From positions 28,648,425-28,712,424 of the forward strand of contig OX457061.1 in NCBI GenBank assembly GCA_949752795.1: 64,000 nt of DNA, given 5' to 3'. This document shows, piece by piece, positions 47,400 to 59,755 of this stretch (the stretch's first letter is position 1; every line of letters begins with the position of its first letter). The notes beneath the pieces were generated by a model. That model did no database searches, was not told where the DNA came from, and saw only the letters and a list, made by a program, of their open reading frames with translations. The DNA is from Hyperoodon ampullatus. Taxonomy: Eukaryota; Chordata; Mammalia; Artiodactyla; Ziphiidae. Both the position numbers and the translations under genes were made by a program.

Positions 47400-48330
47400 G
47401 TTTTGTCTTTTTTTTGGTCTCATATTAGTACAGCCACTCCAGCTTTCCTTTGTTCACTGTTTGCCTGGTTTATCTTTTCTGATCCTTTTATTTCAAACTC
47501 TTTTATCATTGAATTTAAAATGGTTCCTATATAGAACATATTGGTATTACTTTTAAGAAAATAATTCATTCTGCCAATCTCTGCCTTTTATTGGAATTTC
47601 TGAATGTCTAATCCATTTATATAGAACATAGTTACTGATAAGGTAGGATTTGCCTGCTATTTTCCTATTTTCTGTGTATTTTATATCTTTTTTCTCTATT
47701 CTCAATTCCTTCCTTTTGCTAAAAACATATTTTTTGTACACCATTTTAATTCTCTTATGTTTTCTTTTATATATTTTTGAGTTATTTTCATACTGGTTGC
47801 CCTGGGGATTGCAATTAACATCTTAGCTTCAAACAATCTAGTTCAGGTTAATTTTTTTTTTCATGTGGAATATTTTTAAAGTTATTGAATATGTTACAAT
47901 ACTGCTTCTGTTTTATGTTTTGGTTTTTTGACCACAAGGCATGTGGGATCTTAGCTCCCTGACCAGGGAATGAACTCACACCCCCTGCATTGGAAGGTGA
48001 AGTCTTAACCACTGGATGGCCAGGGAAGTCCCAATATCATCTTTTTCAGTACAGAAACTTTGCTCCAACATAGCTTCATTCTCCCTACTTTGTGCTATTA
48101 TTGTCATATCAATTACAGCTTTATATTTTATAAACGCACGAGCAGTTTTATGAACACTTGTTTATGCAGTTTTCTTTTAAATCAAGTCAGAGAAGATTTA
48201 TAAATAAATATATTTATAATGTTTTAATATTTATCCCCGTAGTTGCCTTTACTGGTGCTCTTTATTTCTTCTTGTGGATTTGACTTACTGCCTAGTGTTC
48301 TTTTATATCAGCCTGAAAGACTCTACTGAA
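47400..48330 (-). mobile_element. Old L1 (L1M-type) fragment
   Basis: The plus strand is antisense L1M: cattctgccaatctctgcct, ttactgataaggtaggattt, ggttgccctggggattgcaa, ttaacatcttagcttcaaac and, beyond a SINE, ttgtgctattattgtcatat, gcctagtgttcttttatatc and agcctgaaagactctac. No usable frame. Confidence 0.75.
47921..48032 (-). mobile_element. CHR-type SINE nested in old L1
   Basis: tggttttttgaccacaaggc, gatcttagctccctgaccag, then cttaaccactggatggccag and ggaagtccc. This is the tRNA-like part in reverse. No clear TSD. L1 homology continues on both sides. Confidence 0.8.
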
Positions 48331-49194
48331 ATAATTTAATAATATATTTTGAGATATAAAGATTATTTTGTGATAAAGAATACTTAACTGCACAATATAT
48401 CATTCACGAACATGTCACTATTCTAAATATTACAACCTTTTTTTCATCTCTAGTGGGGGTGGTCAAGAATAACAAAGTGAAAGGGACTGGAAACAAAAAT
48501 TAAAAGCTTCTTATCAGTGCTTTTTATTATTTTTCTTCTGTGGGTTACAGATTTCTACTCTCATGTATTCTAAAGATCATAAAAGTGCTAACATTTCCAT
48601 CCTGGAAGCTAAAATGAAACAACATAACTTTTTGCCTCAAGATTTTTGCATATACTCTGTGGATACCCTTAGGAATAGAATAAGCATTGATAAAAAAAAT
48701 AGCTGGAGTTGATCTATACCATAAATTCTTCAAACATTCAAGTAAATAATCCATCTGTTACCTAGTCTGGTCAAGTATTCCAATTAATTAGGTTTTAAGA
48801 AATTTTGTTATAAGTAGGAGGTTGGCCAAGCATCTGGTTTTTGATGTAATTGCTTATACTTCCCCAGAGGGGACGTGGAGCCATAGAACTTAAAGCAAAT
48901 ACAGCATTTCCCCTGAAGTTGCAATAGCCCATGGGATGGAGCAGTTGGCAGTCAGCTTTTGACAAAACTGAGACACATATAACTCCTTCTACTTGGTTTC
49001 CAAGACTGGTCCCTGTTAGCTCAGAACATGCCAGTTGAGGAGGCTCCTGCTACCTGCCCTTTACAATTCAAGCCCTACAGTCTGTACATCTCTCCTTATT
49101 CTTCTATAACTATATAACTGTTTGTTTTATGCCCCACTCTCAAAGAGTTCTCTTTTAAGATCTCTGGGAAATCTTTTCTTTTTAAATGTGTTTA
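48331..49194. other. Unannotated sequence
   Basis: No gene or repeat recognised. Confidence 0.35.
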
Positions 49195-49390
49195 TTATCT
49201 ACAAAGCTCTTTTACATGCAGTGTCTCATTTATTTTATTCCACAAAGATCTTGCTATCTGGGAGGTATTATCAGACTTATCTTACTGATTGTCATGCCTC
49301 AGCTTAGGGAGATCCAGTGCCATGACAGGGGATGCAAAATTGGTTATTTACAGTTGGAAGACAAGTCTTCTGACTTAAAGTTTAATGTGT
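49195..49390 (+). mobile_element. MIR SINE (old)
   Basis: MIR core order: aagctcttttacatgcagtg, tctcatttattttattccac, then gggaggtattatcagactta. Diverged. Confidence 0.6.
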
Positions 49391-49394
49391 GTAC

Positions 49395-49430
<36 letters not shown>
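49386..49430. repeat. (TG)n microsatellite
   Basis: About fourteen uninterrupted TG units within 49395-49422, with shorter runs on both sides. Confidence 0.95.
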
Positions 49431-49682
49431 TCCTGCTATAGCAGGAATTTTTGACCCTTTTGTGTTGCAGCACTCTTTGAACACTGGAACATTCCCCTGT
49501 GTACCTGAAGGAATTTTTTAAAAAAGACTGAAAGCAACATTAAACAAGTCAGCAAAATTGCCAGGCAATAACAACTACAGTAAAATGTGTTTTGGACTGT
49601 CTTTAAAATCATCTGCGTTTACTTAGTACTTGCTCTGTGGCCTTTTAGCACCATGCTGCATTTGAATGGAACTGTTAACTGC

Positions 49683-49722
49683 CTATATATATATATATAT
49701 ATATACACACACATATATATAT
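49683..49722. repeat. (TA)n(CA)n(TA)n microsatellite
   Basis: Alternating purine-pyrimidine run of about 40 bp. A short (CA)n lies at 49861-49873. Confidence 0.95.
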
Positions 49723-50404
49723 TCTAAAGACAGTGTTCTTGCCTGCTCTAAAAAACAAAACAAAACATGGTTTTTGCAACAGGCTTACCGTTTCAGCACC
49801 TCCACACCTTTTACTACTAGCAAATTATATGCTGTTCTGCTCAGTGCCTGATATTTCCATCACACACACACACGTTCATGTATGCACATAATTCGTTATC
49901 CTCCTATCCTCTCCAATATTTTTCACATTGAGAAAAATTTGGTGATTTACTTTTGAGAGGACTGTGGTTCAACAAAGGACCAGGAACACCAGTTAAAAAT
50001 CTCTGTGACATGTCACCGTTCAGTTAAAATGTCCTGTCAAAAAGCAATCTGAAAATTAACACAGTTAATGTCCCTCCTGAAGTACAGAAATTCTGCTAGT
50101 AGGTTTAGTGTGATACCTATACAGTTAGGGTATTCTGGGAGGAAGAATTTAGTAATTTAACTAGTTACTTCTTCTTTAGCAGCAAAAATGTTATTTCTGG
50201 ATTTTGCTCAACTCAACCCTTCAAAGGATTTGTACTTTAACAGGGAAGACCCTTTCTTTATAATATTTCTTCCAGAATACCTCCATAACCAGCATTCCAG
50301 GGACTAGAAATTCTTCCATTTTAGAAATCTTCCACGAGTTAAATTTTAATATGCTTTCTAGTGCTAAATAAAAGGAAAGCTACAAATGGAACTTTACTGA
50401 AAAA

Positions 50405-50638
50405 ATGCTAAGTATTTAATAATAACAGCAACATTTATTGGGCTTGTTGTATGATACTGTTACATGCCCAAGTATATAAACTATTTTAAGTTATTTGTGT
50501 ACATTAACTCATTTAATTCTCACAGCAGTCCTGTGAAGTGAGTATACTTATTATGGCCATCGTTAAGATAGGGCTTATGCAACTGACCAAAGTCAAAGAG
50601 GTAAAGGGCAGTGAAAGTGGAGTTTGTATTCAGGTATT
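50405..50638 (+). mobile_element. MIR SINE (old)
   Basis: Near full-length MIR pattern: cagcaacatttattgggctt, aagttatttgtgtacattaac, tcatttaattctcacagcag, tcctgtgaagtgagtatac and caaagtcaaagaggtaaagg. A CHR-2 SINE landed at its end. Confidence 0.85.
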
Positions 50639-50656
50639 AAGAATACAGGGCCCTGG

Positions 50657-50862
50657 GGGCTTCCCTGGTGGCGCAGTGGTTGAGAGTCCGCCTGCCGATG
50701 CAGGGGACACGGGTTCGTGCCCCGGTCCGGGAGGATCCCACATGCTGCGGAGCGGCTGGACCTGTGAGCCATGGCTGCTGAGCCTGCGCGTCCAGAGCCT
50801 GTGCTTCGCAACGGGAAAGGCCACAACGAGAGGCCCACATACCGCAAAAAAAAAAAAAAAAA
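50657..50862 (+). mobile_element. CHR-2-type SINE
   Basis: Plus orientation with a long A-tail. TSD aagaatacagggccctgg at 50639-50656 and the same with one change at 50863-50880. The left copy follows TATT, an L1-like target. Confidence 0.95.
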
Positions 50863-50880
50863 AAGAATACAGGGTCCTGG

Positions 50881-51545
50881 CATTTAAACTTTGTGAAAAA
50901 TAATTTTAGAAGGGAAAGAGGGAGAAAAAAGACAGATGAGAAAAAAATTCAGTTTAAGAAATGAAAGAGTTTGGTTTCCAAACTATAGGATGGTGATTCT
51001 ATTTTGTTATCATTGCTATTAGACCTGATTCCATTCCCCTTTTGTTATGAGGAACTGACCTAGAAAATCCATAGTTTAAGAGTTTGAGCCGGTAGACTTG
51101 TTGATGCAGAAATAAGAACATGGCTGTGTTTCTCAAGGATTCCTTCAAAATTCAAAGTAAAAATTCAAGCCTAGAAGCATCTTTTCCCTCATTCTTACCC
51201 ATCACACCATGGGTTATAGTTATACAGTTATATAGTTAGGGTATTTTCAGAGGAATAAATTTGTGATTTATGTAGTTAACTTCTTCCTTAGCAGTGCAAG
51301 AAGGTCCAGGTTTAGTTTTTCAGATGTGAATAACAGTGTCTACCTGGATGACAGCCTACCTACTCAGTTTGTAGTAGGAGGCTGGCTCCTGACTGGGAAA
51401 TGTGGAAATTATGGCTCTCCTGCCCAATTTAAAGTCAAAGAGGTCCTACATGACGTCAGATGTGTACCAGTGTAAATTTCCCACTTATTTCAGGAAGCAC
51501 TGAGTTTTAAGCTCATTACTGATATGTATCCGAGCTTGATTAGCT
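50881..51545. other. Unannotated sequence
   Basis: A ~65 bp stretch near 51236-51300 resembles 50125-50190 (agttagggtatt ... cttagcag) at about three bases in four; otherwise nothing is recognised. Confidence 0.35.
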
Positions 51546-51556
51546 CCCTTAAATGA

Positions 51557-51864
51557 TTATTTTTATTTGTTCGTTTTTTTAATTTATTTTTGGCTGCTTT
51601 GGGTCTTCATTGCTGTGCGTGGGCTTTCTCTAGTTGCAGCGAGTGGGGGCTACTCCTCGTTGCAGTGTGCGCAATGCACTGTCGTGTCTTCTCTTGTTGC
51701 AGAGCATGGGCTCTAGGCGCCTGGGCTTCAGTAGTTGTGGCACGCAGGCTCAGTCATTTTGGCTCGCGGGCTCCATGGCATGTGGGATCTTCCCAGGCCA
51801 GGGATCAAACCCGTGTCCCCTGCATTGGCAGGTGGATTCTTAACCACTGCGCCACCAGGGAAGC
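51557..51864 (-). mobile_element. Long CHR-type SINE
   Basis: Antisense copy of the longer form: ttatttttggctgctttggg, body with ggctttctctagttgcagcg, and head end gcgccaccagggaagcc. TSD cccttaaatga (51546-51556) versus cccttagatga (51865-51875), one mismatch. Same structural type as the SINE at 43151. Confidence 0.93.
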
Positions 51865-51875
51865 CCCTTAGATGA

Positions 51876-54239
51876 GCTTTTACAGTAAAGTTTTAGTTCT
51901 GTAATTAAATAGGGAATAGCTTTGACACTCAGGCCAAGCTACCAAGGCTATTGTGAGCTGCTGAATCTTAGCCAGCAGCGTGGGAGGTAACACTAACTAT
52001 AGTCTTAATGGTTGTTAAAGGTTCGTGTGTAATAGCTTTGAAAATAGAAATCTAACTTGAAAAGTATATGCAGATACCTGGAACGTGGATGGATTTCTCA
52101 GCCATAAGGTGAAGAAAAATACTGACCATTATTCAGTAAATTTACAATGGTAGAAAGGTAAAATCATTTATTGGAGCCTAGCATCTTCTTTGGGGTATGA
52201 GTGATCTTGAGAAGCTGCCTAATCAAATAAAATATTTCAGTAGATTGCACATCTCTGTAAATTCTGTTGACAAAGTTATAATTCCTTTAACCCCAAATAA
52301 TCCTTGGTTCAGTGGACTACAAAGGCCTTCTTTAATACTGTTGTAATTTATGAGATGGACGTATACTTTAAAGCAGTTCCGACTTTTATTAGTAGGAAGA
52401 GAACTGAATTACATTTAGGAAATATTTAGTTTACAAGACAATTATAGTTTTTCCAAGGGGACCCTTTCTTCTGTAGCCTATATATTGGGCTGCTTTTAAA
52501 ATGTCACATTATCTTCATGAAAAGTAGTGGCTGCTTTTTCACAGAAGCTATTTTTTACAGTTAAATCTCAGCTGTTCTACAGAGTTTCTCCTCAAGTGCC
52601 AAAAGAAATGAGAACACATTTTTATTTTAGGTTCCTTATTAAAAGCTTCATTTTCTTGGACAAATAGATTATGTTTAAGTCTTTGGTCAGTAGAAATGAT
52701 CTCTATAGGTCTAGAATATTTAACCCAAAAGATTGGTTAACATGAAGTCATACATCAAGATAGAGCAGTTCTCTTAAAAATTGTTAAAAAGTCTGAGTGG
52801 GACATTCTTTTCTTTGAAAAATCTAGTATTTCTGAAATTACTCAGAAAATAACTTATAAAATATATATCTTGAGCTTTGGCTAAATGGGGAAAAGATTTG
52901 GCCCCAAATTCTCTATGCTACCGAACAGATTAGACAGGTATGTTAACTATCATGCCACTGTTTTAAAATAAAAGGATTCTGAAAGAGTATTTTAAAATAT
53001 CCTAAAGGAAAAAATTAATCTTTCTGCATAAGTATGTTTACTGCAGGATATCCAATTGCCATTTTTTCACTATTATACATGCTAAGAGGGTAGAATGAAG
53101 TATAATAAGAAAATACTTAAAATGGAATATTGAACATCTAGTAAAATGTACACATATTGAGTTAATATTGCAACAGAGAAAATACTAAAAGAGAAATACT
53201 AAGAGAAAGAATATTATAAATTTATATTCACAGTAAATTTATAACTAAAACTTGTATGTTTGTTTGGATAATAAAAGAACATGGTCAAATGAAAACAATT
53301 TGAATGGCAGGTAAATTGTTCCCTTCTCTTATGAACAGTTTCGTGAATGTTACTGCAGTTTTTGTTATGTCCTATTATATAAAGAAAATACATACAAATA
53401 GTAGGAATCTTAAAATAGTTCTCTCTCCTACTTGTTATTAGTTGCTCGAGAGGCATCTGTCAGGAATGACTTAATGGATAAAAATCAGTATCTTGTTGAA
53501 ATTATTAACTTGCAAACAAATATATAAACACCTGTCCAGCAATAAATAGATGGATAGATAGATAGAGGTGGGAAGGAGTGTAATCCAAATATCACTTAAC
53601 TGTCTGAGTTATCTAATTTACTTTTCCATTGAATTTTATCAGAAAAAATTACTGTTGTATTTAAATAACATGGAGAAAACATTTTTAAGCTCAATTTTTA
53701 AATACTGTGTTTAGTAAGTCATCCTTCATTAACCTAGAGATTTGGAGACACTATGTTTTATCTGCTCTAATTGTAAAGTCTTGTGAAGTATTTGATGAAC
53801 AACTGATAATTTAAATAGTGCTTAAACAAGGAAAGTATAACATTTAGAAAAGGTCAGAAATATTATCCAAGTGCCCAGTGAAGAATAATTCTGCCACATA
53901 CATTTATGGAAAATTTAAAAACTTTTCTAGTGAGGACATAATGCCATGGCTTTGATTTAAGGCTTTCAGCTCTGGCAAAAATTAAATGTAAGTTCATTAA
54001 ACTAAGCACAGTGTATTAATACACATCAACTCATTACGGAGCATCAACTCAATCACTGATGAGAGCTCTTTGAAAGGCCCATCATTATAACATTAAATAT
54101 CATTTTATTACCAGACAGTGACTGCCTGATTAAAATCTTAAATGTATGGGGATCATTGAGAAGCCATATTGAAAGTATCTTCTAGCTGATTATTAAAGTC
54201 TGTAGTAAAGGGAAATATTAATGAAAATGACTGATATCC
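51876..54239. other. Repeat-free AT-rich sequence
   Basis: The longest stretch in the central part without a recognisable repeat. 53930-54239 has the texture of conserved non-coding DNA, but that cannot be judged from one genome. A short (TAGA)n lies near 53548-53566. Confidence 0.3.
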
Positions 54240-54500
54240 TTGCCTCAGTGTCTTTCATGTGTGTCCTCTCCTTTCCATTTCCACTGATATACCCCTAAGT
54301 CAAGACTAATCTTCTCTCTTATTGCTGCAATAGCTTTTTACTAATCTGGCCTTTCTGTTATCATACCCAAACCCCGTTCAAGTAAATTCAAGATAAAACA
54401 ACTACAGAAACCTTCCCAAAGTCCATTTTATAAAAGAGTGTCCATTCTTTGCTCAAAACTTTTGATAGAGTTACAATGATAAGAAAATAACATTCACCTT
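54240..54500 (+). mobile_element. L2 LINE fragment (old)
   Basis: Pyrimidine-rich start, ttgctgcaatagctttttac, taatctggcctttctgttat and tttgctcaaaacttttgata follow the L2 ORF-region order in diverged form. Confidence 0.5.
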
Positions 54501-54693
54501 ATCCTAACACTTATGGTCCCCCTTAATCTGAATAATAATTATTTTTCTATTTTAACTCTGTGTCTTTTTCCCCAGAAATTAATGATGTATAACTATGATG
54601 AATTATTTACTTTTCATGTTATGTGATTTATAAGATTAAGTTGATTATGATTAATTTACTCTAGTTATATTTCTAGAATAAAACTATCATATG

Positions 54694-55059
54694 TGGGCTT
54701 CCCTTGTGGTGCAGTGGTTGAGAATCCACCTGCCAATGCAGGGGACACGGGTTTGGTCCCTAGTCCAGGAAGATCCCACATGCTGAGGAGCAACTAAGCC
54801 CGTGTGCCACAACTACTGAGCCTGTGCTCTAGAGCCCGCAAGCCACAACAACTGAGCCCGTGCTCCACAACTACTGAAGCCCTCGCACCTAGAGCCTGTG
54901 CTCTGCAACAAGAGAAGCCACCGCAATGAGAAGCCCACACACCGCAATGAAGAGTAGCCCCTGCTTGCTGCAACTAGAGAAAGCCCGCTTACAGCAACAA
55001 AGACCCAACGCAGCCAAAAATAAATAAATAAAATAAATAAATTTATTTTTTTAAAAAAC
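54694..55059 (+). mobile_element. Long CHR-type SINE (about 366 bp)
   Basis: Head gggcttcccttgtggtgcag, body with internally repeated gagcctg/caacta motifs, and an (aaat)n tail. TSD ctatcatatg at 54684-54693 and 55060-55069. Same structure and length as the copy at 34653. Confidence 0.93.
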
Positions 55060-55069
55060 CTATCATATG

Positions 55070-57587
55070 CTTTAAGCTATCTCAAGTTATTCACAAGCAC
55101 AATACATTATATAATTCAAATTCACTTAATGGGTTTTAGCCTAAAGTCATGTGTTACATGCACTAAATTCAGAAAAAAACAATAGCTTTATAAATGGGAA
55201 CTGACACTAGAAATAGAAAGAATTGTTATATATCTAGTTTGAAATCTAGAAAAATGTTTCAATTAACATAGCTATCTAAATTATCTCATTTTCATAGCTT
55301 TTTCTCCATTAAGTCCGAAGTCATTTAAGCATAGTGTAGTGATTTCTAGAAGCAATTATCTTTTGCATCTCCTATTAATTAATAATTGCCCCAACAATGC
55401 TATCAGTTGAGTCTCTTAGCCTAGGCAATAAGTCGTTCCTTCTGCAACCAGTAGAGAGGTCAACTGGAATATGTTTGGCTGTAACATGACCTACATTGTC
55501 AACAGACCCTAGGAAACACTAGAAAGAATTATTTCCCCCCAAATAAATGCAAATAATAATTAGATAATAAATGTATTTAATATTTATTAGACCCGGGAGA
55601 AATTCTTTCCATTTGAGTACCTATCAAGTCTGATAAAAATCTGATCATTTAAAAGACTAAAATTGTAACATTCTCAGAATGCTTGTCTTTTTACCCCAAT
55701 ATTTCCTATCCTGTAAGGGACTGGCTCATGGACTCCTTTGAGACTGATCAGAGCTACAGATCCACCTTTCAGACAAATGAACAAAGTCAAAAATAGTATC
55801 AAATAGTTTGAGGGAATTTTGAGGACACATTGAAGCACTGGGTTCCAGACTAACACTTTCTTACCTTAACAAAAAATAAATTGTTTTTCTAGAATTCATT
55901 CATTAAGTATCCACTGAATCTTAGTCTTAAGTATTGAAGGAACAACCTTGCATATGGTGACTTGTATGCCTTAAAAAACTCATATTTTGATAAGAGACCA
56001 ACATGGGAATAATTTCAACACAGTGTGAAGAATGTGTGTAAAAGAGGAAAAAAGTTATTTTGGAGCCCAGAGAAATAAGAGACTGATTACTGAGGAAGAT
56101 CAAAGAGGAAGTGGCAGTTGACCTAATTTCTAAAGAATGGCTTCAACTGTGGAGAGGGAATAGATTGCTAAAGGTGACAGCATAAGCAAAACCATGGAGC
56201 CATGAAAGAAGAATGTATGTTCAGGGCATGGTTTCTTTGATAATAATTTTTTGTACAAAATAGATAAGTGATATACAATTGCAAAGTAAAAGTTAGTTGG
56301 ATGTATTAAATAAATACATATACACACAAACACACATACTCATATACATATTGAATTCTATCATGGCTTGTTACAGACTATTTGAAGGCTACATGCTTTG
56401 ACCATATTTCATTGACTCTTTGTTTAACTGATTTTAGTAATTTGTATTTTAATATTATTCACTGGGCTTTAATCTGAGGTTGCTTCAAGACTGGAGAGGT
56501 AAAACCTGCTACTATATTTGCTGTAGAACTGTTATTGTGGCCATTGTTCACTGTATCATTCCCATTATGAAACTGTACATGTGAAATTTCATTTATAATT
56601 CTATGAATGGTTTTTTTTTGGTTTCATCTTATGGATATATGTTTTCTCCCCTGTTAAAATATGTGTCTATGATCATGCTTTCATTTTTATTTGGCTGTTA
56701 GGATGCTCACAGAAAATTTATAGCCTGCAGATGCTTCTGTCTTACTTATATTTTAACTGATTTGGATTCTCTATTTGTGCTTATATTTTATCATCATTTT
56801 GTTGTATGTATTCTTTCTGTAAGCTTTCATGATCCTTTGAGCCAAGAGATAGAGTATAGCAGCTAGTTAATAAGCAAAGCAAATATTATGAAACCACTGT
56901 ACAGTCCATGAGTTTCTTGAGTTCAAATTTTTCTCCATTTCTAGCCTTAAAAATCCTTTTAAATTCTTATCATTTGTCTATATGACTTGGAGATAAAAAA
57001 CATGTATCTAATATAAATGTTACCTCTTTAAAAAGTAGGCATTTATGATATATTTCTCCTCAGAGGTGCTGCAGAAAATGAGATTAATTTTAACATAGAA
57101 ATTAATTGGTTTATGCTATATTTCTATCCAGTATTTTATCTTCATTTCTCATTTTACGTTCTGTAAGTTAAATACACACGGTTCAATTATTTCTGAAGCA
57201 TCTATTGCTATGCATGCAGGTACTCAACCTAAATGCTCCCTGCTTTGGTCTATCATGCCATGTTGCAAATAAGCTATTGTCTACCTATGGGATAAAAATG
57301 CATGCGTCTCTTTCAGTGAGAATAATAATTGAAGAAAAATCACTGAGGGTTTTAATTATTCAGAATGACAAGGCAGGTGCTCAAAGTCTGACTTGTTGAT
57401 TAACAAAATCAAATGTACATCATGGTGTCTATTGTGTAACACAGATTATAGAAGTAGAGAATAATTAAAATGAATTAAATTAGAATAGAAAAGAAGTGAT
57501 GAGCTATCTTTCTTCTGCATATTGTGCCAGTCAAAGTAAGAAGAATATTGAAGGGAGGTGCTTAACTGTTAAAAAGAGAGACAGTGG
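55070..57587. other. Unannotated AT-rich sequence
   Basis: No recognised repeat or gene. 57180-57420 is a moderately complex stretch that could be conserved non-coding DNA. Confidence 0.3.
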
Positions 57588-59755
57588 GAGACCTTCAAGA
57601 TGGCGGAGCAGTAAGACGTGGAGATCACCTTCCTCCCCACAGATACATCAGAAATACATCTACATGTGGAACAACTCCTACAGAACACCTACTGAATGCT
57701 GGCAGAAGACCTCAGACTTCCCAAAAGGCAAGAAACACCCCATGTACCTGTGTAGGGCAAAAGAAAAAAGAAAAAACAGAGACAAAAGAATAGGGATGGG
57801 ACCTGCATTTCTGGGAGGGAGCTGTGAAGGAGGAAAGGTTTCCACATACTAGGAAGCCCCTTCGCGGGTGGAGACTGCGGGTGGCGGAGGGGGGGAGCCT
57901 CGGAGCCACAGAGGAGAGCACAGCCACAGGGGTGCGGAGGGCAAGGTGGAGAGATTCCCGCACAGAGGATCGGTGCCGACCAGCACTCACCAGCCTGAGA
58001 GGCTTATCTGCTCACCCACTGGCCAGGACAGACAGGGGCTGGGAGCTGAGGCTTGGGCTTTGGAGGTTGGATCCCAGGGAGAGGACTGGGGTTGGCTGTG
58101 AGAACACAGCCTGAAGGGGGCTACTGCGCCACAGCTAGCCGGGAGGGAGTCCAGGAAAGTCTGGAACTGCCTAAGAGGCAAGAGGCCACTGTTTTGGGGT
58201 ACGCAAGGAGAAGGGATTCAGAGCACTGCCTAAATGAGCTCCAGAGATGGGTGCCAGCCGAGGCTATCAGTGCGGACAACAGAGACAGGAATGAGACACT
58301 AAGGCTGCTGCTGCAGCCACCAAGAAGCCTGTGTGCAAGCACAGGTCACTATCCACACCTCCCCTACCTGGAGCCTGTGCAGCCTGCCACTGCCAGGGTC
58401 CCGTGATCCAGGGACAACTTCCCCCGGAGAACACATGGCATGCATCAGGCTGTTGCGACTTCACGCTGGCCTCTGCCACCACAGGCTTGCCCCGCATTCC
58501 GTGCCCCTCCCCCCTCCCCGGCCTGAGTGAGCCAGAGCCCCCTAGTCAGCTGCTACTTTAACCCCATCCTCTCTGCACGAAGAACAGATGCCCTCAGGTG
58601 ACCTACACACAATCCAAAGTTAAGCCCCAGGAGCTGTGTGAACAAAGAAGACAAAGGGAAATTTCTCCCAGCAGCCTCAGGAGCAGCCGACTAAATCTCC
58701 ACAATCAACTTGATGTACCCTGCATTGTGAAATACCTGAATAGACAATGAATCATCCCAAAATTGAGGCAGTGGACTTTGGGAGCAACTGTAGACTTGGG
58801 ATTTGCTTTCTGAATCTAATTTGTTTCTGGTTCTATGTTTAGCTTAGCTTAGCATTTACAGTTTATTATCATTGGTAGATTCGTTCACTGATTTGGTTGC
58901 TCTCTTTCTTTTTATTATATATATATATGTATATATGTATTTTTTCCTTTTTCTCATTTTGTGAGCATGTATGTGTATGCTGCTTTGTGTGATTTTGCCT
59001 GTATAGCTTTGCTTTTACCATTTGTCCTAGGGTTCTGTCTGTCCTTTTTTTTGGTATAGTTTTTAGTGCTTGCTATCATTGGTGGATTTATTTTTTGGTT
59101 TGGTTACTCTCTCATTCTTTTTTTTCTTTTTTTATTACTTCTTAATTGTTTTTAAGTTTTAATAATTAAAAAAAATTTTTACTTTAATAACTTTATTTCA
59201 CTTTTACTATATTTTGTTCTTTCTTTTTTCACCCTTTTCTTCTGAGCTGTGTGGCTGACAGGGTCTTGGTGCTCAGGCCGGGTGTCAGGCCAGTGCCTCT
59301 TACATGGCAGAACTGAGTTCAGGACACTGGTCCACCAGAGACCTCCCAGCTCCACGTAATATCAAACAGTGAAAGATCTCCCAGAGATCTCCATCTCAAT
59401 GCTAAGACCCAGCTCCACTCAACAAGCAGCAAGCTAGAGTGCTGGACACCCTATGCCAAATAACTAGCAAGACAGGAACACAAACCCACCCATTAGCAGA
59501 GAGGCTGCCTAAAATCATAATAAATCATAATAAGGTCACAGACAATCCAAAACACAGCACTGGACGCAGCCCTGCCCACCAGAAAGACAAGATCCAGCCT
59601 CATCCACCAGAACACAGGTACCAGTCCCCTCCAAGAGGAAGCCTACACAACACAGTGAACCAACCTTAGCCTCTGGGGGTAGACACCAAAAACAACAGAA
59701 ACTACTAACCTGCAGCTTGTGAAAAGGAGACCCCAAACACCATAAGTTAAGCAAA
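57588..59755 (+). promoter_or_regulatory. L1 5' UTR (internal promoter region)
   Basis: 57840-58560 is clearly more GC- and CpG-rich than the surrounding DNA, as expected for an L1 internal promoter. 58800-59240 is T-rich and low in complexity. 59250-59755 is the AC-rich leader before ORF1. Short frames occur on both strands; a minus-strand one at 57712-57990 is 92 codons. I do not call any of them genes. Confidence 0.75.
57596..57606 (+). promoter_or_regulatory. YY1-like site at the L1 5' end
   Basis: caagatggcgg matches the YY1 core (AAGATGGCGG-type). In L1 elements a YY1 site within the first ~20 bases helps fix the transcription start. Here it lies about 10 bases from the apparent start of the element. 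Confidence 0.6.

Noticed and set aside
4502..55059. Many near-identical repeats, considered as a CRISPR-like or satellite array
   Set aside because: Copies are dispersed, in both orientations, each with its own TSD, as expected for SINEs; there is no regular spacing.
57496..58561. Cluster of overlapping frames in a CpG-rich region, suggesting a CpG-island gene
   Set aside because: The region is the L1 5' UTR, in order with ORF1 downstream; high GC explains the open frames on both strands.
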